A stretch of DNA of 64,000 nt from Larkinella rosea (GTDB lineage Bacteria > Bacteroidota > Bacteroidia > Cytophagales > Spirosomataceae), in NCBI RefSeq assembly GCF_003858635.1, contig NZ_RQJO01000008.1:1612001-1676000 (forward strand). The letters are read 5' to 3'. Position 1 is the stretch's first letter; each line of letters begins with the position of its first letter. A model generated the notes under the pieces. The model was not told the origin of the DNA. It was given only the letters and a program-made list of their open reading frames with translations, and did not search any database. Positions 58,208 through 64,000 of the stretch are shown piece after piece. The position numbers and the translations under genes were made by a program.

Positions 58208-58642
58208 ATGAAATCGATCCTGTTTTTTGCTCTTGTCTGTTTTTCAGTAAGTTGCTTTGCGCAGTTACCCGCCAACGGGAAAAAAATAACCGGTTCGATT
58301 ACGACCAAAAAGGGGGTTGTGTTGAAAACCGGTGATAAAGTGCGGTTTGGGGAAGGCGGTTTATCGTCGGGGGCCTACCAGCACATCTATACGTCGTTTG
58401 AAAAGTTTGGCCAGAAAACCGCCAATCTGGAGGAAGGCTATGCTTACAAATACGCGCAAATCAAGGAGTTTCGGGAGGTTGGAACCGGCGATGAGAAACG
58501 ATTCGTTGCGCTGGTGAAACCCAAAGGCGGTATCAGCATTAGCCTCCGGGCGATTGATCTGGAACCGGCGATGGCATCCAAAGAAATCATTTCGGTTAAT
58601 GACGTAGCGATTAGTAAACTGATTCCCAAAAAGACCATTTGA
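58208..58642 (+). CDS. Secreted protein of unknown function
   Basis: The protein has 144 residues. A signal peptide (MKSILFFALVCFSVSCFAQ) is followed by a small soluble domain of mixed strand and charged segments (GSITTKKGVVLKTGDKVRFG, FVALVKPKGGISISLRAIDL) ending SVNDVAISKLIPKKTI. A Lys-rich and Gly-rich beta structure is likely, perhaps SH3-like. I do not recognise a family, and it is not clear whether it belongs to the neighbouring rmlD-like gene. It converges on the unknown membrane-anchored protein gene, stops being seven bases apart. Confidence 0.65.
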   Translation: MKSILFFALVCFSVSCFAQLPANGKKITGSITTKKGVVLKTGDKVRFGEGGLSSGAYQHIYTSFEKFGQKTANLEEGYAYKYAQIKEFREVGTGDEKRFVALVKPKGGISISLRAIDLEPAMASKEIISVNDVAISKLIPKKTI

Positions 58643-58649
58643 ACAGGTT

Positions 58650-59300
58650 TCACTGAACTGCCTGATAGAAAGCCGTCCAGGACTGATTGAGCAATTGCCG
58701 GACACGCAGCCATTCGGATTCAGTCATCTGGTCGTTGCGCGCATCGCGGTAAAGCATGGCTTCGGTGCGAAACCGGGCGTAGTTGCGAAACCGGTCGGCG
58801 GGCAAATGATACAGCAGAGCGGCTTCTTCGGCGAGTAAACGCTCCCAATCGGTGGGCGTAAAGCGGTTTTTCTCCCGGCGCACAATCCACCATTCCAATT
58901 CAATTTTGGCCACTTTGGGCACATCAAACGGAGTTTTACTCAGGTCATTCAAATAGGTAAAATACCGCTCCAGTTCCGGGAGCGCCTGTTCATACTCCGT
59001 TCGGTTTCGACCATCTTTAAAAACAAAAGCGGCTTTTCCGGCCCGGTACGCAATGGCAAACGAACGCCAGAAGGGCGCGCCATACTGTGAACGCATGACC
59101 TCCGCCAATTGGAAGAACAGTTTTATCGGACGCCGGTCGTAGTAAGAACGCCACATTTCCGCGTCCAGCCGCGCTACTTCGCGGGCGTCAAACCGGCGAT
59201 GATCTATCCGTTTATCGGTCGTAAAATCAAACACAATCCAGGCGGTGAGCAGGAAAAGGGCGGCAACCGTAACTTGTTTAACGGACGGTTTAATAGCCAT
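58650..59300 (-). CDS. Membrane-anchored protein of unknown function
   Basis: The protein has 216 residues. One N-terminal helix (VTVAALFLLTAWIVFDFT) anchors it. The remainder is soluble, helical and rich in Arg, Tyr and Trp: AEMWRSYYDRRPIKLFFQLA, FAIAYRAGKAAFVFKDGR, EQALPELERYFTYLNDL, ESEWLRVRQLLNQSW. The pattern FFQLAEVMRSQYGAPFWRSF recalls helical hypothetical proteins of Bacteroidota, but I recognise no function. It stands between a secreted unknown and the GT87-like gene, transcribed on its own. Confidence 0.65.
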   Translation of the reverse strand: MAIKPSVKQVTVAALFLLTAWIVFDFTTDKRIDHRRFDAREVARLDAEMWRSYYDRRPIKLFFQLAEVMRSQYGAPFWRSFAIAYRAGKAAFVFKDGRNRTEYEQALPELERYFTYLNDLSKTPFDVPKVAKIELEWWIVRREKNRFTPTDWERLLAEEAALLYHLPADRFRNYARFRTEAMLYRDARNDQMTESEWLRVRQLLNQSWTAFYQAVQ

Positions 59301-59437
59301 CAGATGAAAGGTTAATGTTTATTGATTGATTTTCAGGGATATATACCTTATTTTGCAGAAAGATGGATTTCCGGATGGAGCGATAAGATCTTATTTTTTG
59401 AATCATAAGTCAACCGCTCCAGTTTGCGGGTTTTAGC

Positions 59438-60784
59438 TTGCCAGTAAATACTGCCCCTGATTTTAAATCATTCGATACTTTGGCAATTAAGAAGGATTTT
59501 ACCAGCTGGTGCGTCTTCGCATTGGGCTTGCTGTTAATTGCCTACGGTTTTCTGAAATGGCAACGGAATTCGCTGACGGGGCAGGGCGATATGCAACTGT
59601 ATTATTCAGTTTCGTCCCAACTTTTTGCCGGTAAGATACCTTACCGGGATTTTAAGGTCGAGTATCCGCCTTTGGCCCTGTTGCCGATGGTGATTCCCAA
59701 TATCCTCGCATTTGAAACCGAATTGGGTTTCCGGCGGTACGTGTTTCTGTATATGCTGGAAATGTTGCTTCTGGCCGGAGGATTTGCCGTTGTGCTGCTG
59801 AAGATGTCAGCATTCTGGCCGAATCGCCTGACTGCCTGGCAGTTGCTGCTGGTTTATTTGTTGCTTGTTTTTCTTTGCCGGGACCTGGTGTTGTGGCGCT
59901 ACGACCTGTTTCCGGCTTTTCTGACCTTATTGACCACCTTGGCGGTTTTGAGAAATCGACCGCTGATCGCCGGTTTCTGGCTGGGACTGGCAATTATGGC
60001 TAAATTATATCCGGTAATTCTGTTCCCGGTTTTTGCCATGTATTACCTGACTGAAAAGCAGGTTCGGGCTTCTGTATTATTAACGATAGGGACCGGTTTT
60101 GCCCTTCTGATCGTCGGTATTCCTGCGTTAATTTTGTCGGATAATCAGGTATTTTCATTTCTGACATATCACCAACTCCGGGGTTTGCAGATTGAAAGCA
60201 CCGCTTCCGGCTTTCTGCTGTTGATTCACTTGCCGGATTTAAAGTCGGTCAGCGTGGTGTTTAACTTCGGAGCTTTTCATGTTATGGCCCCGGGCGCAGA
60301 GTTCATTCTAAAAGCCCTGACCGGGTTGTTTCTGTTGGGTATTTGTGGCACTTTGGCCGTTTTTGGGTTGCGGTTCCGGCGTGAGTACAAACAATTCGGG
60401 ACGATTCCGAGCCCGCGTTTATTGGCCAGTCTCTTGGCGGTCATGCTGGTTTTTATCAGTATCAATAAAGTATTTTCTCCGCAATACCTGATCTGGTTAT
60501 TGCCTTTTGTATTCTTTTTGCCTTTCCGACAATTGGCGTTGGTCGGAGCGGTTTTTCTGCTAACTAATCTGGTTTATCCGGTTTTTTATCCGGCCCTGAT
60601 CGATCTAAAACCGCTGGCGATCGTGCTGCTCAATGTTCGGAATTTACTGGTCGTTCTGTTGCTTGGGCAATTGGTGGTGAATCGGGTGGGTATCGAGGAA
60701 AATTGCGCTGAATCAGGCGCAAACCACAAAAAAGTCGACGGGGCGTTTCCCCGCCGACTTGAATCAGGCAAACTCAAAAATTAA
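59438..60784 (+). CDS. GT87-like (DUF2029) polytopic glycosyltransferase
   Basis: The protein has 448 residues and starts at a TTG. About eleven membrane helices are predicted. The first periplasmic loop has GQGDMQLYYSVSSQLFAGKI and RDFKVEYPPLALLP, matching the acidic DxxxYY and EYPP motifs of GT-C family 87 mannosyl/arabinosyl-type transferases that use polyprenyl-phosphate sugars. The protein lies far from the main glycan cluster. Its C-terminal tail (HKKVDGAFPRRLESGKLKN) overlaps a hairpin that serves as terminator for the genes on the opposite strand, so the end of the ORF doubles as a signal. Confidence 0.78.
   Translation: MPVNTAPDFKSFDTLAIKKDFTSWCVFALGLLLIAYGFLKWQRNSLTGQGDMQLYYSVSSQLFAGKIPYRDFKVEYPPLALLPMVIPNILAFETELGFRRYVFLYMLEMLLLAGGFAVVLLKMSAFWPNRLTAWQLLLVYLLLVFLCRDLVLWRYDLFPAFLTLLTTLAVLRNRPLIAGFWLGLAIMAKLYPVILFPVFAMYYLTEKQVRASVLLTIGTGFALLIVGIPALILSDNQVFSFLTYHQLRGLQIESTASGFLLLIHLPDLKSVSVVFNFGAFHVMAPGAEFILKALTGLFLLGICGTLAVFGLRFRREYKQFGTIPSPRLLASLLAVMLVFISINKVFSPQYLIWLLPFVFFLPFRQLALVGAVFLLTNLVYPVFYPALIDLKPLAIVLLNVRNLLVVLLLGQLVVNRVGIEENCAESGANHKKVDGAFPRRLESGKLKN
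60731..60759 (-). terminator. Terminator of the sigma-factor operon, inside the GT87 3' end
   Basis: On the minus strand AAGTCGGCGGGG pairs with CCCCGTCGACTT (one mismatch), followed by TTTTT. It lies 22 bases after the stop of the last operon gene (60781) and within the coding end of the convergent GT87-like gene. Confidence 0.7.
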
Positions 60785-61227
60785 ATCTTCGTAGCCGTAG
60801 GCTCGGCGGGATTTCCCGGCTGCGCGGGCTCGGTTTCTTCCTCCCAGCGACGGCCGAAACCACGTCTACCCGGGCCGCAGCCGCCTTTCCATTGCTCCTT
60901 CATTTTCTGCTTGAACTCCTTCCGTTCTTCGGGCGTCATATGCTGCCAGCGATTTGATAATTGCTCGCGCCAGTAGGGATGACCAGGATGGCCGCCCCAG
61001 CCACCGCCCCACCGGCGACCACCCCAGCCTCCGCGAAAACCAACCAGAATCCGGGCCAGGAGTAACAATCCTAGTGCTTGTCCAAACGTGATAATCGGTC
61101 CGGCAAACAAAACCGGGATTAACCAATTCCAGAGACTTGATACGGCCCAGCCAGCCGCCATTATAAAAACCACGGCGAATAACAGACCGCCAAATATGCG
61201 TTTAATCCAAAATCGTTTCATTGTCAT
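60781..61227 (-). CDS. Small membrane protein with LWNWL core and basic/Trp-rich tail (paralogue B)
   Basis: The protein has 148 residues. Two membrane helices (about 10-35 and 40-65) enclose the core SSLWNWLIPVLFAGPIITFG and QALGLLLLARILVGFRGG. The C-terminal part is rich in Gly, Trp, Arg and His (GGWGGRRWGGGWGGHPGHPY), then a helix with MTPEERKEFKQKMKEQW, similar to the LTPEQR helix of Spy/CpxP-type proteins, and a GGCGPGRRGFGRRW tail. It is paralogous to the neighbouring 61276 gene: the LWNWL, QALGLL and LVG cores match. It is the last gene of a sigma-factor operon. The function is unknown; it could control the sigma factor or respond to metal or envelope stress. Confidence 0.75.
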   Translation of the reverse strand: MTMKRFWIKRIFGGLLFAVVFIMAAGWAVSSLWNWLIPVLFAGPIITFGQALGLLLLARILVGFRGGWGGRRWGGGWGGHPGHPYWREQLSNRWQHMTPEERKEFKQKMKEQWKGGCGPGRRGFGRRWEEETEPAQPGNPAEPTATKI

Positions 61228-61275
61228 TTAATGGTTATGAATGGTTTGATGGTTGAAAAATGGTTTTCAACTAGT

Positions 61276-61593
61276 TTATTGTTCAGCCGTTTTTCCGGCT
61301 TTTGACTCATTCGGAGACTTGTCGTACGGTTGGCAAACGGCGGCATGATGGCGGTCAAAACCATGATGGCCGCGCCAATGTCCGGCGTGGGCGCCACCGA
61401 AACCAAAACCGCCGACCAGTAATCGGGTCAGAAACAGAAGGCCCAGTGCCTGTACAAACCGTATTTTGGGGCCGTTAAAAACTGAGGGTACGAGCCAGTT
61501 CCACAGCCGCATGACGACCAGCGTCATCAGTGAAAAGAAGGCAATTCCGAGGGCCAGAAAGCCCAATCCTTTTAAAATCCACATGAATTCCAT
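61276..61593 (-). CDS. Small membrane protein with LWNWL core and His-rich tail (paralogue A)
   Basis: The protein has 105 residues. Helices lie at about 5-30 and 40-60, with the core VMRLWNWLVPSVFNGPKIRF then VQALGLLFLTRLLVGGFGFG. The tail is His-rich (AHAGHWRGHHGFDRHHAAV) and contains Cys, so metal binding is possible. The core is clearly homologous to that of the next gene (60781-61227). It begins 12 bases after the sigma factor's stop, so translation is probably linked. I do not know a described function for this family, although small proteins with the same LWNWL...QALGLL core occur near sigma factors elsewhere, as I remember. Confidence 0.75.
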   Translation of the reverse strand: MEFMWILKGLGFLALGIAFFSLMTLVVMRLWNWLVPSVFNGPKIRFVQALGLLFLTRLLVGGFGFGGAHAGHWRGHHGFDRHHAAVCQPYDKSPNESKAGKTAEQ

Positions 61594-61605
61594 AGCATTT
61601 GATGT

Positions 61606-62256
61606 TTAGTTAGTGATCCATTCGTCGTATAAGTTTCGCAGGCGCTCCCGGAGGTACAAAACCGCATAACGTTTGCGCGACAGCAGCGTGTTGATCGGAA
61701 TCCCGGTTTCGTCGGCCATGTCGCGGAAACTCTGTCCATCCAGTTCGTGCCGGACAAACACCTCGCGCTGATCGTCGGGCAGTTCCGAAACGGCTTCCAT
61801 AACGGCTTCCATGATTGCTTCGCGCATCAATACCTCATCGGCAGATGCGTCACTGGTGGGTAGCAAACCCGCCATCAGGAGCGGTTCTCCATCGTCGTCG
61901 GTATAGCCTGAATATTGATCCTCGAGCGAAACCGTGCGTTTTTTCCGGTACCAGTCGATGATTTTCCGACGGGCGACGGCAAACAGCCAACCGGCCAGGT
62001 GTTCAATGGGTTGCGTGAGTGGGTCCGTGGGCGAGGGCAATTGCGTTCGCCGGTCAATTTCGGCCCAATCCATCAGCACATCCTGCAACAGGTCTTCGGC
62101 ATCCTCGCGCGTCGGGAGCCGTCGACGGATAAAATCCAGCAACCGGGGACGTTCGCGCTGAACCATCCCGGCCGCCCCGTCGGGTTGCCGTGCGTCGGGA
62201 GCGGAACGGTCGGTTCCTTCCGGATTGATGGAGGCTGATAGCGCAACGTTTCTCAT
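61606..62256 (-). CDS. ECF-type RNA polymerase sigma factor
   Basis: From the ATG at 62256 the protein has 216 residues; the frame extends to 62412 through hairpin DNA, and an ATG at 62169 is an alternative. Region 2 is seen as LDFIRRRLPTREDAEDLLQD and AGWLFAVARRKIIDWYRKKR. Region 4 is AVSELPDDQREVFVRHELDG and GIPINTLLSRKRYAVLYLRE. It is a group 4 (extracytoplasmic function) sigma. No anti-sigma gene of FecR or zinc-binding type is present; instead two paralogous small membrane proteins follow in the operon and may take that role. It is divergent from a gluconate-dehydrogenase-type gene; the intergenic DNA holds a 25-bp inverted repeat. Confidence 0.88.
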   Translation of the reverse strand: MRNVALSASINPEGTDRSAPDARQPDGAAGMVQRERPRLLDFIRRRLPTREDAEDLLQDVLMDWAEIDRRTQLPSPTDPLTQPIEHLAGWLFAVARRKIIDWYRKKRTVSLEDQYSGYTDDDGEPLLMAGLLPTSDASADEVLMREAIMEAVMEAVSELPDDQREVFVRHELDGQSFRDMADETGIPINTLLSRKRYAVLYLRERLRNLYDEWITN

Positions 62257-62379
62257 ACAGTTGGGAAGTCGGATGAAAACAGCGGATATTGTACGGACGG
62301 TGCCCCAACCGTAAAAAAAGGGATGAAGGGCGGAAAGATCGTGGTGAAAGGAAGTATTGGGGGAAGACCATTGACGATT

Positions 62380-62438
62380 GACGATTGAGCATCGACGGTT
62401 GACCATCGTCAACGGTCAACGGTCGATGCTCAATCGTC
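62380..62438. repeat. 25-bp intergenic inverted repeat, one mismatch
   Basis: GACGATTGAGCATCGACGG begins the left arm (62380-62404); the right arm is at 62414-62438, with a 9-base loop. It is built of GATTGA and GACGGTTGAC-like words and lies between two divergent genes, so it cannot be a transcription terminator for either. Confidence 0.8.
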
Positions 62439-62495
62439 ACCTCATTATTTATTGCGAAACCTACCATACACCGTACAAATAGCCGATCGTTTGAG

Positions 62496-62503
62496 TATAT
62501 TTG
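62496..62503 (+). promoter_or_regulatory. -7 element of the dehydrogenase subunit gene
   Basis: TATATTTG fits TAnnTTTG, 54 bases upstream of the ATG at 62558. No -33 element at proper distance was found. Confidence 0.4.
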
Positions 62504-62557
62504 TCATGGATTATTCCGTTAGTTTTTTGAATCTCACTAATCTTTTACGTACATATT

Positions 62558-63148
62558 ATGAACAGAAGAGATGCCTTGATGCGGGTTGCAGCTTTAATGG
62601 GGACCACCCTGGCGCTGCCTGCACTCGCGGATACGCTCGAAGCATCGGCCACAAAGCGGGCGTTTAGCGGAAAACCTCTGTTGTTTACGGCCGATCAGGA
62701 TACGCTGGTCGCTGAAATGACCGAAGTCATTATCCCCACGACCAGTACACCCGGTGCAAAAGCCGCCAAAGTCAATGAAATCATTGATATCATTCTGAAA
62801 GACTGTTATCCGCAAAAAGATCAGAAAACGTTTCTGGATGGACTGGCGCATACCAACGAACTGAGTCAGGCGGCCTACAGCAAAAATTTCGTCGCGCTCG
62901 ACACGACTCAAAAGAACGACATCATGACGAAACTCCAGGCCGAAGCCGCCGAACAGCGGAAGGCCATGGCTTCGATGCCGATGGAAAAACGGACGACTCC
63001 CTTCTTTAATACCTTGAAAACACTGACCCTGAATGGGTATTTTACTTCGGAAATCGGCGCAACGCAGGCGTTGTCGTACATCGCCGTTCCGGGCCGTTTC
63101 CAGGGCTGTGTGGATCTGAAACCGGGTCAGAAAGCCTGGGCGACTTAA
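62558..63148 (+). CDS. Gluconate 2-dehydrogenase subunit 3-like protein
   Basis: The protein has 196 residues. The N terminus MNRRDALMRVAALMGTTLAL is a Tat signal (twin Arg) of the type found on the small subunit of membrane-bound gluconate dehydrogenases. The mature part has TADQDTLVAEMTEVIIPTT and STPGAKAAKVNEIIDIILKD, the family's start, and FFNTLKTLTLNGYFTSEIGA near the C terminus. The small subunit works with a GMC-type flavoprotein, and that gene follows (63296). Together they oxidise a sugar acid or polyol in the periplasm; the substrate is unknown. The third subunit, a cytochrome c, is not visible in this window. Confidence 0.88.
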   Translation: MNRRDALMRVAALMGTTLALPALADTLEASATKRAFSGKPLLFTADQDTLVAEMTEVIIPTTSTPGAKAAKVNEIIDIILKDCYPQKDQKTFLDGLAHTNELSQAAYSKNFVALDTTQKNDIMTKLQAEAAEQRKAMASMPMEKRTTPFFNTLKTLTLNGYFTSEIGATQALSYIAVPGRFQGCVDLKPGQKAWAT

Positions 63149-63295
63149 TTTTATAATGAACCGCACGGGCGGCCCCGAATGTACAATGAATAATGATCAG
63201 CACCTGGTCGGTGATTTCTTCTTCCTTATTCATTCAGAACCGCTCAAGCGGCAAACGGTTCATTGTTAATTATTCATTTTTCATTGAAAAAAATC

Positions 63296-64000
63296 ATGTA
63301 TCTCAATATAGATAGTATAAAAGCCACTACCTACGACGCCATTGTGGTTGGATCGGGGATCAGCGGAGGGTGGGCCGCGAAGGAGTTGACCGAGAAGGGG
63401 TTGAAAGTGCTGATGCTCGAACGGGGCGAAGACATCAAACACATCGAAGGGTATAAAACCGCCATGACCGACCCCTGGGGTTTTCCGCACCGGGGACGGG
63501 TTACGTCCGAAATCGCGGAAGAACAGGCGGTGCAGGCCCGGACGGGGTATACGGTTTCGGAAGCTACCAGCTACCTGTTTGTGAACGATAAAGAAAATCC
63601 GTACCTCGAAGACAAGCGTTTTGACTGGATGCGGGGCTACCACACGGGCGGACGTTCGCTGATGTGGGGTCGCCAGAGCTACCGGCTGGGCGATCTGGAT
63701 TTTGAAGCAAACATCAAGGAAGGGGTCGGCGCCGACTGGCCGATTCGCTACAAAGATATTTCGCCCTGGTACGATCACGTGGAGAAATTCATTGGTGTCA
63801 GCGGTTCGCGCGACGGCCTGATGCAGTTGCCCGACGGACAGTTTCAACCGCCGATGGACATGTACTGCCTGGAAAAACACGTCAAGGGCGAAGTTGAAAA
63901 GAAATTCAAGGAGCGGACCATCACGATCGGCCGCGTTGCCCACATCACCAAAGCTACTCCGCAGCAAACGGCCCTTGGCCGGGCGCAGTGCCAGTACCGG
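63296..64000 (+). CDS. GMC-family oxidoreductase, N-terminal part (runs off the window)
   Basis: The reading frame is open from the ATG at 63296 to the last base, giving 235 residues; the rest is outside. Its start YLNIDSIKATTYDAIVVGSG and SGISGGWAAKELTEKGLKVL carry the FAD dinucleotide-binding motif (GSGISGG). YHTGGRSLMWGRQSYRLGD and YDHVEKFIGVSG are also GMC-like, and the whole pattern is that of the flavoprotein subunit of gluconate/sorbitol-type dehydrogenases. It follows the subunit 3 gene after 147 bases with a hairpin-rich spacer. Being open to the end of the window, it has no stop here. Confidence 0.92.
   Translation, partial: MYLNIDSIKATTYDAIVVGSGISGGWAAKELTEKGLKVLMLERGEDIKHIEGYKTAMTDPWGFPHRGRVTSEIAEEQAVQARTGYTVSEATSYLFVNDKENPYLEDKRFDWMRGYHTGGRSLMWGRQSYRLGDLDFEANIKEGVGADWPIRYKDISPWYDHVEKFIGVSGSRDGLMQLPDGQFQPPMDMYCLEKHVKGEVEKKFKERTITIGRVAHITKATPQQTALGRAQCQYR

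Larger units (their letters stand above)
62257..62557. other. Divergent intergenic region between sigma operon and dehydrogenase subunit
   Basis: The 301 bases hold no gene. They contain a 25-bp inverted repeat at 62380-62438 (one mismatch) and, on the plus strand, TATATTTG at 62496-62503, which matches the TAnnTTTG promoter element 54 bases before the next ATG. I found no clear promoter for the minus-strand sigma factor. Confidence 0.6.

Noticed and set aside
63281-63967. A 228-codon open frame on the minus strand
   Set aside because: It lies antisense to the GMC oxidoreductase, whose FAD motif and context are clear; the minus frame has no recognisable protein pattern.

Overview
The window looks like chromosomal DNA of a Bacteroidota bacterium of the order Cytophagales, most likely the Spirosoma/Larkinella branch (family Spirosomaceae). 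The evidence is PorT and GldE (type IX secretion and gliding markers), a 29-residue AURKAIP1/COX24-type protein in front of RNase G, promoters of the TAnnTTTG type, almost no Shine-Dalgarno sequences, many TTG and GTG starts, and a base composition of roughly 50-55% GC by eye. The genus is an inference. I see no rRNA, CRISPR array, prophage or complete insertion sequence; there is one tRNA gene (Val).

Layout. 1-4.5 kb: an envelope flavin/electron-transfer module (DUF2271 end, PepSY-flavodoxin-reductase fusion, ApbE) with an EamA transporter. 4.6-6 kb: an NmrA-like oxidoreductase divergent from an HxlR regulator, with interleaved promoters and a palindromic operator. 6.2-8.6 kb: a PAS histidine kinase and tRNA-Val. 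8.8-10.2 kb: porT and ubiE. 10.4-16 kb: a Gfo/Idh/MocA oxidoreductase, a secreted nucleoside hydrolase, an M28 peptidase and two unknown membrane proteins. 16.2-20.6 kb: an FHA-PrsW fusion, gldE, ssb and mutY. 20.8-24 kb: HU, a TPR protein, the COX24-like gene and rng. 24-29.5 kb: a nucleotide-sugar epimerase, kup, and mntH divergent from its DtxR/MntR-type regulator.

29.5-41 kb is a run of plus-strand envelope genes: an LptF/G permease, a DMT exporter, two large GT-C-like membrane proteins, two membrane-anchored GT2 glycosyltransferases, an MBOAT acyltransferase, a Uma2-type nuclease and a tandem SGNH hydrolase. This reads as machinery for making and decorating a surface glycan or glycolipid. 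41.3-52.9 kb is mostly housekeeping: moxR, prmC, ribD, lactate permease, nagA, aroE, a GlmU-like protein, holB, and rimB/rimK for S6 glutamylation. 52.9-54.9 kb is an obvious foreign patch: two AT-rich genes (SDR and Crp/Fnr) flanked by a large imperfect palindrome, a truncated IS481-like end, and a 26-bp repeat in inverted orientation at both edges. 55-64 kb holds hemC, a GNAT, a cyclophilin, an rmlD-like reductase, unknown proteins, a GT87-like protein, a sigma-factor operon with two paralogous small membrane proteins, and a gluconate-2-dehydrogenase-type pair that runs off the end.

The items most worth a second look are the FHA-PrsW fusion, the sigma-factor operon with its paired LWNWL-core membrane proteins, the foreign cassette and its flanking repeats, the long intergenic inverted repeats found across the window, and the HxlR operator with interleaved promoters. 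All functional calls come from reading motifs by eye; no database search was possible.
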